Assembly: GCA_900759435.1 (NCBI GenBank)
Contig: CAAEVD010000125.1
Coordinates: forward strand, 1-11,937
Length of the DNA: 11,937 nt
Origin: an uncultured Collinsella sp.
GTDB lineage: Bacteria > Actinomycetota > Coriobacteriia > Coriobacteriales > Coriobacteriaceae
Direction of reading: 5' to 3'
Positions 1 to 5,799 of the stretch are shown piece after piece (positions within the stretch are counted from its first letter, which is position 1; each line of letters opens with the position of its first letter). Both the position numbers and the translations under genes were made by a program. The notes below the pieces were generated by a model. The model was not told the DNA's origin, did no database searches, and worked only from the letters and a program-made list of their open reading frames with translations.

Positions 1-9
1 ATAGGAGGC

Positions 10-348
10 ATGGAATATCGACAGACAGACGGCAAAACTCGGCGCGTACACAAGCAGTATGTGGACGTCGTGGCTCGCATCCTCGCGGGCGGACAGGTTG
101 TGCCGGTTACCGTCTGCTGGGTTGACGGTCGCTGCTTTACGATTGACGAGATTGTCTCGTCTACCGGTTTTGGCCTGACGGTTCACGGCATTCGTACGGC
201 GACTTATAAGGTTCGTTTTGGTGGACATGCGACCGAACTGTATCTGGAAGAACAGGCACGCGAGCGACCGGATGGCTCGCAGACTCATCTGATGCGTTGG
301 TGGGTGTGGGCGTTCGACCGAACACTCGAGAGCGAGCGTCGCAGGTAA
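10..348 (+). CDS. Uncharacterised small protein, possibly 5'-partial
   Basis: This 112-residue open frame has no family I can name with confidence. It is basic at its N terminus, has a hydrophobic middle and ends in an Arg-rich tail. The general layout (a beta-rich stretch with VCWVDGRCFTIDE, then YKVRFGG and RWWVWAF near the end) recalls small actinobacterial domains of unknown function such as DUF6504, but that is only an impression. No signal peptide or membrane helix is visible. The start is uncertain: AGGAGG at 3-8 lies just one base before the ATG at 10, too close for efficient initiation, and the frame is open to the left edge, so the gene may begin outside the window or the ATG may be coupled to an upstream gene. 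The stop is followed 78 bases later by the Bax inhibitor gene on the same strand. Confidence 0.6.
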   Translation: MEYRQTDGKTRRVHKQYVDVVARILAGGQVVPVTVCWVDGRCFTIDEIVSSTGFGLTVHGIRTATYKVRFGGHATELYLEEQARERPDGSQTHLMRWWVWAFDRTLESERRR

Positions 349-366
349 GAACGCATGGCGTTCGGG

Positions 367-372
367 TACAAT
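367..372 (+). promoter_or_regulatory. Candidate -10 element (TACAAT) for the BI-1 gene
   Basis: TACAAT followed directly by GG lies 54 bases before the ATG at 427. No convincing -35 hexamer sits 16-18 bases upstream. Support comes from similar TAnnnTGG elements before other genes in the window. Confidence 0.35.
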
Positions 373-426
373 GGCAGGAAACTTGTCAGCTACGGCGCCG
401 TCGCGGTGCTTTTGAAAGGACGAAGT

Positions 427-1122
427 ATGAACGATATTCAGGGCTATCAGAACGGCCCCATCGAGACCGGCGCAAGCCGTGCCAAGGAGATGTCGCCGCG
501 CGCGTACAACCTTGTCATGTCTGCCCTGATCTTTTTGGGCTTTTGCGCCATGGGCGCCGGTGCTTACTTTACGAGCACCATGTCGTTTGCGCGCATGATG
601 ATGAGCGGCGCCGCTTTGCCGCTGGTCTTTGGCTCATTTATTTTGACCATCGTCGGCATGGTCATGATGTCGGCTGCTGCCAGCAAACAGTCCGTGGGCC
701 TGTCACTCGTGGGCTACGTGGTCTTTGCGAGCACCTTTGGTCTGACGGCGTCGTTTGGTCTTGCCAACTACGACCTGCCTACCATTAACACCGCCTTTAT
801 CGCCACGGCCGCCATCACCTTTGTCTTTGGTGCGCTGGGCGTGACCTTCCCCAAGTTCTTCCAGCGTGTGTATGGCATTGGTTTTGGCATCCTGCTTGCC
901 ACGATTCTGGTCGAGATCGTGCTGATGTTCATGGGCGTTTCGCAGTCCATCACCGACCTGATCGTGATTGTGGTGTTCGCCGGCTTCATCGGCTACGACA
1001 CCTATGTGGCAACGACGGTGCCACCCACGCTGCCCAACGCCGTGCTCATGGCGTCCAACCTGTTCGTGGATATTATCAACGTGTTCCTGCGCATTCTGAA
1101 CATCCTCGGCCGTCGCGATTAA
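427..1122 (+). CDS. Bax inhibitor-1/YccA (YetJ-like) integral membrane protein
   Basis: This is a 231-residue polytopic membrane protein of the Bax inhibitor-1 (TMBIM/UPF0005) family. After a ~25-residue cytoplasmic N terminus there are about seven hydrophobic segments, from near residue 27 to the C terminus. The family's C-terminal signature is clear: FAGFIGYDT at 185-192, then ASNLFVDIINVFLRILNILG at 209-228, ending in RRD. Asp191 and Asp215 are 24 residues apart, the same spacing as the two aspartates that form the pH sensor of the Bacillus subtilis calcium-leak protein YetJ, so a proton-sensitive cation leak is a reasonable inference. The frame could begin at 355, but the ATG at 427 is preferred: GAAAGGA at 414-420 is six bases upstream and the extra 24 residues look like untranslated leader. 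A strong terminator follows, so it is probably monocistronic. Confidence 0.9.
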   Translation: MNDIQGYQNGPIETGASRAKEMSPRAYNLVMSALIFLGFCAMGAGAYFTSTMSFARMMMSGAALPLVFGSFILTIVGMVMMSAAASKQSVGLSLVGYVVFASTFGLTASFGLANYDLPTINTAFIATAAITFVFGALGVTFPKFFQRVYGIGFGILLATILVEIVLMFMGVSQSITDLIVIVVFAGFIGYDTYVATTVPPTLPNAVLMASNLFVDIINVFLRILNILGRRD

Positions 1123-1168
1123 AGCGCGACATTGCGATGCTTCCTGCCGGACACGGTAAAACGATGCG

Positions 1169-1196
1169 AAAGGCGGTCCTTCGGGACCGTCTTTTT
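1169..1196 (+). terminator. Rho-independent terminator after the BI-1 gene
   Basis: A stem centred on GGTCC/GGACC closes on a TTCG tetraloop (1180-1183), is extended outward by about six more pairs including one G-T, and runs into TTTTT at 1192-1196. It lies about 47 bases after the BI-1 stop. Confidence 0.9.
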
Positions 1197-1209
1197 GTGC
1201 GCGGCGGGG

Positions 1210-1215
1210 TATCAT
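1210..1215 (+). promoter_or_regulatory. Candidate -10 element (TATCAT) for the TIGR02452-type gene
   Basis: TATCAT preceded by GGGG and followed by GG lies 46 bases before the ATG at 1262 and 14 bases after the preceding terminator. The position expected for a -35 box falls within the terminator and does not match TTGACA. Confidence 0.35.
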
Positions 1216-1261
1216 GGATGGGAAAAGCCGATAGCGGCAGCGACAGGAAAGGTGGCCATGT

Positions 1262-1981
1262 ATGGCAGACGTCGACAGCAGGAACCGTAACCGCAGGTCC
1301 AACCGAGCGGGTCAGCCCAATCCCAAGCGTGAGGCGCGTGCCAAGGCCGCCGAGCGCCATGTGACGGCTGTGTCCGAGGCCTGCGCCAAGGACATCGAGC
1401 GTTCGCTTGCCGGCGTGCGCGAGTTCGATGGTATGCCTGCCGGTTTTGTCGCGGCGATGAAGGCCAAGGTCCAGAAGGCAGCGGCTGCTGAGGAGCAGGT
1501 TGCCGAGGACGTCGAGGCCGCTGAAGTCGAGGCCGCAGTCGATACCGAGGTGACGCCCGAGCCCGTCGAGGAGGCCACCGAAGCCGAGCCCGCGCCTGCC
1601 GCCGAGGAGCCCGCTCCGGTCCTGCCCGAGGTCACCGTGCTTGACGCCTCTGCCACGCAGGCCATTCTGGATAACGGCCGAGGCTACGCGCAGTTCTGCG
1701 ACATGGCTGTGCTTGCCTTTGCCTCGTTCACCAATCCGGGTGGTGGCTACATCCAGGGCTATCTGGGCCAGGAGGCCACGCTGTGCGCCGATTCGTACCT
1801 GTACAACGTTCTCGATAAGCAGCGTAAATGGTACGGCGAGAACCGTCGCCGCAACATCAACTGTGAGCTGTACCGCAACCGTGCGCTGGTGGTGCCCGCG
1901 GTGCGCTTCGACCGCAAGCATGTGCACGCCTATGCCGACGTAATCGTCGCCGCTGCACCCAACGCCAAGCGTGCTCGCTAG
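1262..1981 (+). CDS. TIGR02452-type (microbial PARG-like) protein, N-terminal part, ended by in-frame TAG
   Basis: These 239 residues carry the N-terminal two thirds of a TIGR02452/DUF2263 protein, a macrodomain-fold family related to bacterial poly(ADP-ribose) glycohydrolases. Residues 1-70 are basic and helical; about 72-122 is a low-complexity Ala/Glu/Pro linker. The catalytic-type domain starts near 124: FASFTNPGGGYIQGYLGQEA (153-172) gives the GGG-X7-QE signature, then LCADSYLYNVL and the strand DVIVAAAPN at 226-234. The second Glu of the usual QEE is Ala here. The frame stops at TAG (1979-1981) just after AAPNAKRAR, where family members continue into a helix and a GAWGC strand; those elements lie directly downstream in the same frame (1991-2377). 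The ATG at 1262 follows GGAAAGGTGG at 1246-1255. By family it would remove or bind ADP-ribose, but alone this piece is an incomplete domain. Confidence 0.8.
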   Translation: MADVDSRNRNRRSNRAGQPNPKREARAKAAERHVTAVSEACAKDIERSLAGVREFDGMPAGFVAAMKAKVQKAAAAEEQVAEDVEAAEVEAAVDTEVTPEPVEEATEAEPAPAAEEPAPVLPEVTVLDASATQAILDNGRGYAQFCDMAVLAFASFTNPGGGYIQGYLGQEATLCADSYLYNVLDKQRKWYGENRRRNINCELYRNRALVVPAVRFDRKHVHAYADVIVAAAPNAKRAR

Positions 1982-1993
1982 GAGTACCGCGTG
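1980..1993 (+). promoter_or_regulatory. Internal ribosome binding site and GTG restart codon
   Basis: AGGAG at 1980-1984, of which the first two bases belong to the TAG stop of the upstream fragment, lies six bases before GTG at 1991. Spacing and sequence are good for initiation, so ribosomes ending at the TAG could restart ten bases further on in the same frame. This decides the start of the downstream fragment. Confidence 0.6.
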
Positions 1994-2377
1994 AGCGACG
2001 ATGCCTTGCTTGACGCCCTGCGCGACCGCATTCGCTTTGTGCTTGCTATCTGCGATGAGCTGGGCCGCGAGAAGCTCGTACTGGGTGCTTGGGGCTGCGA
2101 GAACAACGGCTTTGACGCCGAGGCCGTGGCCGAGCTCTTCCGCAAGGAGCTCGCATCGGGCGACTTCAAGGTCAAGCAGGTCTTCTTTGCCGTGCCCTCT
2201 ACGCGCTGGGACGAGGATTTTGCCAAGTTCGAGCACGTGCTGGCAAACTTCCCCGAGCGCAACGAGGAGTCCTATGCCCAGGTTGCCGCCCGCGCCGCAG
2301 CCGCTCGTGCCGCCGAGCAGGCCCAGGCAGCAGCCGAGGACGATGAGGACGAGGACGACTGGCGCAAGTACCTGTAA
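1991..2377 (+). CDS. TIGR02452-type (microbial PARG-like) protein, C-terminal part
   Basis: This 128-residue frame begins in phase with the preceding fragment, three sense codons after its TAG. It supplies what that fragment lacks: the helix RDRIRFVLAICDELG (11-25), the strand with LVLGAWGC at 29-36 (the second conserved block of TIGR02452 proteins), the helix AEAVAELFRKEL, and the strand VKQVFFAV at 61-68. The tail is Ala-rich then strongly acidic (EDDEDEDDW at 116-124). Read through the TAG, the two pieces give a 371-codon gene with the family's normal order of elements. It could be half of a nonsense-inactivated gene, or a real second polypeptide made by restart at GTG 1991 that joins the first half to rebuild the fold. 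The sequence alone does not decide; adjacent start and stop plus good codon use keep the split-protein reading alive. Confidence 0.75.
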   Translation: MSDDALLDALRDRIRFVLAICDELGREKLVLGAWGCENNGFDAEAVAELFRKELASGDFKVKQVFFAVPSTRWDEDFAKFEHVLANFPERNEESYAQVAARAAAARAAEQAQAAAEDDEDEDDWRKYL

Positions 2378-2401
2378 GCGGTGCGTGCGATGTGATATGC
2401 C

Positions 2402-2436
2402 AAGCCGACGGGAGGGATCGCCCCCGTCGGCTTTTT
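2402..2436 (+). terminator. Rho-independent terminator after the TIGR02452-type gene
   Basis: AAGCCGACGGG pairs with CCCGTCGGCTT across a ten-base loop and is followed by a run of T ending at 2436. It lies 25 bases after the stop at 2377 and just before the ribosome binding site of the next gene. Confidence 0.9.
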
Positions 2437-2455
2437 ACGGAATAGGGAGCTCAAG

Positions 2456-3115
2456 ATGAAAAACGTTCTGTGCTTTGGTGACAGCAACACCTATGGCTAT
2501 GATCCAGCGGGTATGCGCGACAGCACCGCAGTGCGCTATGCGCAGGATGTGCGCTGGTGCGGTGTGGTGCAGCGTGACCTGGGTGAGGGTTGGCATGTGA
2601 TTGAGGAAGGCCTAAACGGTCGCACGACGGTGCGCGACGATATGTGCCATCTGGACACCAACCTCAACGGCGTTCGCGCGCTGCCGATGCTACTCGAGGC
2701 CCATAAGCCGCTGGACGCGATCGTGATTATGCTGGGCACCAACGACTGCAAGACGGTCTTTGGCGTGACGGCCTCCGATATTGCCCGCGGCGCCATGGCG
2801 TTGATTCGCGCCGTCCGCGCGTTTGCTTGGACCGATGCCGCGCCCTGCCCACAGATTCTGCTGATGGCGCCTATCAAGATTAAGCCGCAGATCGCCGACG
2901 TATATATGACCGATTTTGACGAGCATTCCGTAGAAGCCTCGGAACATTTTGGTGAGTACTACGCGCATGTGGCTGAGCAGTTTGGCTGCGACTTTTTGAA
3001 TGCCGCCGACTTTGCCGAGCCGGGCGATATCGATTATCTGCACATGATGCCCGAAGGCCACGAGAGCTTGGGACATGCCGTGGCAGCCAAGCTCCAAGAG
3101 ATGCTCGGTGAGTAG
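2456..3115 (+). CDS. SGNH/GDSL-family hydrolase, MsAcT/arylesterase-like
   Basis: A 219-residue serine hydrolase of the SGNH fold with all blocks visible: block I FGDSNTYG at 7-14 with Ser10 as nucleophile, block II EGLNGRTT at 51-58 with Gly52 and Asn54, block III LGTND at 93-97, and block V DYLH with Asp193 and His196 completing the triad. No signal peptide, so probably cytoplasmic. From memory, long stretches (LCFGDS.T.G, DVRW.GV, VIEEGL..RTT, IMLGTND.K) match the small acyltransferase/arylesterase of Mycobacterium smegmatis (MsAcT) better than secreted lipases; that family hydrolyses short-chain esters and can transfer acyl groups to alcohols. The substrate here is unknown. The ATG follows AGGGAG at 2444-2449 with a six-base spacer. 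It lies between a terminator and a repeat array, so it is probably transcribed alone. Confidence 0.88.
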   Translation: MKNVLCFGDSNTYGYDPAGMRDSTAVRYAQDVRWCGVVQRDLGEGWHVIEEGLNGRTTVRDDMCHLDTNLNGVRALPMLLEAHKPLDAIVIMLGTNDCKTVFGVTASDIARGAMALIRAVRAFAWTDAAPCPQILLMAPIKIKPQIADVYMTDFDEHSVEASEHFGEYYAHVAEQFGCDFLNAADFAEPGDIDYLHMMPEGHESLGHAVAAKLQEMLGE

Positions 3116-3124
3116 TGCAGCCCC

Positions 3125-3156
3125 AAGCCACCACAAAGGCACCTTTGCGGTGGCTT
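3125..3156. repeat. Palindromic hairpin, left flank of the repeat array
   Basis: AAGCCACC (3125-3132) pairs with GGTGGCTT (3149-3156) and CAAAGG (3134-3139) with CCTTTG (3142-3147), one A/C mismatch between, leaving a two-base loop. It begins nine bases after the hydrolase stop but has no T-run on either strand. Its CCACC-CAAAGG core recurs in the hairpin at 3397-3433. Confidence 0.8.
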
Positions 3157-3170
3157 GATTCGTCTGTTTG

Positions 3171-3225
3171 TCTTGATCTGTAACAGTTGTAAGGCCGAAA
3201 ACGGGCTAGATGTTACAGATTGAGA
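3171..3225. repeat. Palindromic repeat unit A (55 bases)
   Basis: The left arm TCTTGATCTGTAACA (3171-3185) and right arm TGTTACAGATTGAGA (3211-3225) form a 15-bp stem with two G-T pairs around a 25-base loop containing GGCCGAAAA. First of three copies. Confidence 0.85.
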
Positions 3226-3251
3226 TTATTTAGGTCGATATCGGTCGTTTG

Positions 3252-3306
3252 TCTCGATCTGTAACATCTAGGGTCGATTTTGCCGAGCTACTGTTACAGA
3301 TCGAGA
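3252..3306. repeat. Palindromic repeat unit B (55 bases), loop reversed
   Basis: TCTCGATCTGTAACA (3252-3266) is perfectly complementary to TGTTACAGATCGAGA (3292-3306). The 25-base loop, with GGTCGATTTTGCC at 3272-3284, matches the loops of units A and C better as its reverse complement, so this unit is inverted. It starts 81 bases after unit A. Confidence 0.85.
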
Positions 3307-3331
3307 TTATCTTCTCAGCGGAATTTGAATA

Positions 3332-3386
3332 TCTCGATCTGTAACAGCTGGGCCGAAAAATGGACTCTAACTGTTACGGATCGAGA
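3332..3386. repeat. Palindromic repeat unit C (55 bases)
   Basis: TCTCGATCTGTAACA (3332-3346) pairs with TGTTACGGATCGAGA (3372-3386), with one T-G pair, around a 25-base loop containing GGCCGAAAAA at 3351-3360. It starts 80 bases after unit B. Confidence 0.85.
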
Positions 3387-3396
3387 CGTCTGTGGG

Positions 3397-3435
3397 AACC
3401 ACCGCAAAGGTGTCTGTCCCCTTTGCGGTGGTTTT
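3397..3435 (+). terminator. Large hairpin, possible terminator, right flank of the repeat array
   Basis: AACCACCGCAAAGG (3397-3410) and CCTTTGCGGTGGTT (3420-3433) form a perfect 14-bp stem with a nine-base loop, ending in TTTT at 3432-3435 on the plus strand. It could stop transcripts coming from the hydrolase. The minus strand has no T-run, so it is a poorer terminator for thiD, which ends 13 bases away. It resembles the hairpin at 3125-3156 and may equally be a dispersed repeat. Confidence 0.5.
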
Positions 3436-3447
3436 GGACTGCGAATC

Positions 3448-4278
3448 TTAGTACTGCCACATGTGGTTGACGGGGCCGGAGCCTTTGCCCATGTCAAAGC
3501 CGGCGGCGAGAGCGCCCGTTAGGTAGGCCTTGCCGGCATTGATGGCGTCGGCAAGATCCATGCCCTGCGCCAGCGCACAGGCGATGGCGGACGAGAGCGT
3601 GCAGCCGGTGCCATGCGTGTTGCCGGTCTCGATGCGCTTATGGCGGAACCACGTGGTGAGCGGATCGCCCAGGTGGTTGCCCTCGTCATCGAGCGGCGCG
3701 GGCTCTGCTAGCACATCGTTGGCCTCGTTGACAAAATGCCCGCCCTTAACGAGGGACGCGCAGCCAAAGCGGCGGGTGAGGAGCATGGCAGCGTTTTGCT
3801 GCGTGCGCTCGGAATCGACCTCGTAGTCGAGCAGCGCCATGGCCTCGGGAATGTTGGGCGTGATGACGGTCGCCAGCGGGAACAGGCGACGCGTGAGCGC
3901 CTCAGCGGCATCTTCGGCAATGAGGCGGGCGCCCGAAGTGGCGACCATGACGGGGTCGACGACGATATTTTGTGCGTTCCAGGCACTCAGGCGGTCGGCG
4001 ATAACCTCGATAATCTCAGCAGAGGAAACCATGCCGATTTTGACTGCGTTGGGGCGAATATCGTCAAAGACGGCGTCAATTTGCGCAGCGACGATATCGG
4101 GGGAGATATTTTGCACGGCGGTGACACCGAGCGTGTTTTGTGCGGTGATGGCCGTGATGGCTGTCTCGGCATATAGACGGTGCGCCGTGATGGTCTTAAT
4201 GTCGGCCTGAATGCCGGCGCCACCGCTGGAATCGGATCCTGCGATGGATAGAACGGCAGGTACCTTGCTGCGATCCAT
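3448..4278 (-). CDS. thiD: Hydroxymethylpyrimidine/phosphomethylpyrimidine kinase ThiD
   Basis: This 276-residue ribokinase-family enzyme phosphorylates 4-amino-5-hydroxymethyl-2-methylpyrimidine (HMP) to its phosphate and diphosphate, the form joined to the thiazole unit in thiamine synthesis. The N terminus has the substrate-binding AGSDSSGGAGIQAD (13-26); DPVMVATSG (108-116) and VITPNIPEA (138-146) are typical family blocks; THGTGCTLSSAIA at 221-233 holds the anion hole and the active-site Cys226. The C terminus GPVNHMW resembles the GPVNHFH of monofunctional ThiD, and there is no fused ThiE domain. The ATG follows AAGGGAG (plus-strand 4284-4290) with a five-base spacer. It lies 182 bases downstream of thiC on the same strand, so the two act consecutively: ThiC makes HMP-P and ThiD adds the second phosphate or salvages HMP. 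Confidence 0.96.
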   Translation of the reverse strand: MDRSKVPAVLSIAGSDSSGGAGIQADIKTITAHRLYAETAITAITAQNTLGVTAVQNISPDIVAAQIDAVFDDIRPNAVKIGMVSSAEIIEVIADRLSAWNAQNIVVDPVMVATSGARLIAEDAAEALTRRLFPLATVITPNIPEAMALLDYEVDSERTQQNAAMLLTRRFGCASLVKGGHFVNEANDVLAEPAPLDDEGNHLGDPLTTWFRHKRIETGNTHGTGCTLSSAIACALAQGMDLADAINAGKAYLTGALAAGFDMGKGSGPVNHMWQY

Positions 4279-4324
4279 GTTCGCTCCCTTGTCTGGTCGG
4301 ATTCAAATGGGTCTTTAAGCCAGC

Positions 4325-4330
4325 ATTATA
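4325..4330 (-). promoter_or_regulatory. Candidate -10 box (TATAAT) upstream of thiD
   Basis: On the minus strand an exact TATAAT lies 46 bases before the thiD ATG, within the 182-base gap after thiC. The hexamer 17 bases upstream (CATATC) is a poor -35 box. If used, thiD would also be made independently of the thiC riboswitch. Confidence 0.4.
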
Positions 4331-4460
4331 AAGATGCCCAGGCCGGTGATATGCCGAACCCGGGCGCGAGATGTAATTTTTACGCAAATGCAGGCAAATG
4401 TTCACAAGTTAACAATTGGCAGGTACTGCGGCGAGCCTATAGGCGATTGCGGCGAAGAGG

Positions 4461-5795
4461 CTAGTCCTCCATACCGAGGTCGATCGTCGTGCCCTCAAAC
4501 ACTTTGTTGACGGTGCGGACGGCGCACATCTTGCCACACATGGTGCAAGTGCCCTCGGTGGCGGCAGGGGATTCCTCGTAGCGTTTTTTGCCGGTGACCG
4601 GGTCGAGGGCGCACTTCCACATGGCGTCCCAGTCGAGCTTGCGGCGTGCCTGGCCCATCTTGTCGTCCATGTCGCGGGCGTGCGGCACCTTCTTGGCGAT
4701 ATCGGCGGCGTGCGCGGCAATCTTGGTGGCCATGAGGCCATCGAGCACGTCCTGGGCGTCGGGCAGGCACAGGTGCTCGGCGGGCGTCACGTAGCACAGG
4801 AAGTCGGCGCCGGAGCTTGCGGAGATGGCGCCGCCGATGGCGGCGGTAATGTGGTCGTAGCCCACGCCGATATCGGTCACCAGCGGCCCCAGCACATAGA
4901 ACGGGGCGTTGTGGCACAGACGCTTCTGCAGCTTCATATTGGCGGCGATCTCGTCGAGCGCCATGTGACCCGGGCCCTCGACCATCACCTGGACGCCGGC
5001 GGCCCAAGCACGCTTGCACAGCTTGCCCAGTTCGATCATCTCGGCAGTCTCGGTGGCGTCGTTGGAGTCGTAGAGACAGCCCGGGCGGCAGGAGTCGCCG
5101 AGCGAGATCGTTACGTCGTACTCGTGGCAGATTTCGAGCACCTCGTCGTAGAACTCGTAGAAGGGGTTCTCGTTACCGGTGACTTCCATCCAGCCAAACA
5201 GCAGCGAGCCGCCGCGGCTGACGATGTTCATGAGGCGGCCGGTCTCCTTGAAGGTCTTGATGACCGATTTATTGATGCCGCAGTGGATGGTCATAAAGTC
5301 CACGCCGTCTTCGGCGTGTGCACGCACGACCTCGAGCAGATCGTCCTTGGTCAGCTTGACCAGCGGCTTTTCCATGTAGCCGATGGCATCGTACATGGGG
5401 ACGGTGCCTACCATGAGCGGCGTCTCGTCGATGAGCTGCTGGCGGAACTGGCGCGTCTTGCCCGAGTTGGAGAGGTCCATGATGGCGTCGGCACCAAAGT
5501 CCTCGGCGATCTTGACCTTCTTCCACTCTTCGGCGGCATCGGCCTTATCGCCCGAGATGCCCAAGTTGACGTTGACCTTGGTGGACAGGCCCTCACCGAC
5601 GCCAAAGGCGCGCATGCCCTTTTTGATGTGCACGATGTTGGCGGGAATGGCGATGCGGCCGTCGGCCACGCGCTCGCGGATGTACTCGGGGTCGCGATGC
5701 TCGCGCTCGGCGACTTCCTTCATCTGCGGTGTGATCTGCCCGGCGCGGGCGAAGTCGATTTGCGTGACGAGCTTGGGCTCGGTCTGTGTGCTCAT
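4461..5795 (-). CDS. thiC: Phosphomethylpyrimidine synthase ThiC
   Basis: ThiC is a radical-SAM enzyme that rearranges 5-aminoimidazole ribotide into hydroxymethylpyrimidine phosphate. These 444 residues are the short form common in anaerobes and archaea; the ~630-residue form of E. coli and plants has an extra N-terminal region. Seen directly: NVNLGISGD near 75-83, DLSNSG near 107-112, HCGINK near 171-176, SLGDSCRPGC near 231-240, EGPGHMALDEI near 273-283, and the C-terminal iron-sulfur motif CTMCGKMC with cysteines at about 417, 420 and 424 (C-X2-C-X3-C). The frame extends to an ATG at 5819, but that ATG lies inside the conserved 3' part of the TPP riboswitch; the ATG at 5795 follows AAGGGAG (5804-5810) with an eight-base spacer and is preferred. 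It is the first gene of a thiC-thiD pair. Confidence 0.97.
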   Translation of the reverse strand: MSTQTEPKLVTQIDFARAGQITPQMKEVAEREHRDPEYIRERVADGRIAIPANIVHIKKGMRAFGVGEGLSTKVNVNLGISGDKADAAEEWKKVKIAEDFGADAIMDLSNSGKTRQFRQQLIDETPLMVGTVPMYDAIGYMEKPLVKLTKDDLLEVVRAHAEDGVDFMTIHCGINKSVIKTFKETGRLMNIVSRGGSLLFGWMEVTGNENPFYEFYDEVLEICHEYDVTISLGDSCRPGCLYDSNDATETAEMIELGKLCKRAWAAGVQVMVEGPGHMALDEIAANMKLQKRLCHNAPFYVLGPLVTDIGVGYDHITAAIGGAISASSGADFLCYVTPAEHLCLPDAQDVLDGLMATKIAAHAADIAKKVPHARDMDDKMGQARRKLDWDAMWKCALDPVTGKKRYEESPAATEGTCTMCGKMCAVRTVNKVFEGTTIDLGMED

Positions 5796-5799
5796 TGGC

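Larger units (their letters stand above)
3116..3447. other. Gene-free spacer filled with palindromes, between convergent genes
   Basis: Between the stops of the SGNH hydrolase and thiD I find no convincing gene. The small frames crossing it have no ribosome binding site and follow the palindromes. It contains five hairpins: a large one at each end and three copies of a 55-base unit between them, described separately. Confidence 0.75.

Noticed and set aside
355..426. Longer start for the Bax inhibitor-1 protein at 355
   Set aside because: The extra 24 residues include the probable promoter region, and a proper ribosome binding site precedes the ATG at 427.
1979..1981. TAG read as pyrrolysine or by programmed read-through
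   Set aside because: Nothing in the window suggests pyrrolysine use, other genes here end with TAG as an ordinary stop, and a restart site immediately follows.
1076..2236. 386-residue minus-strand frame over the TIGR02452-type gene
   Set aside because: Crosses the strong terminator at 1169-1196 and two recognised plus-strand fragments; no ribosome binding site or domain.
3171..3386. CRISPR-like array
   Set aside because: Only three units; each 55-base unit is itself a palindrome with a divergent loop, orientation alternates, spacers are about 25 bases and no cas genes are present.
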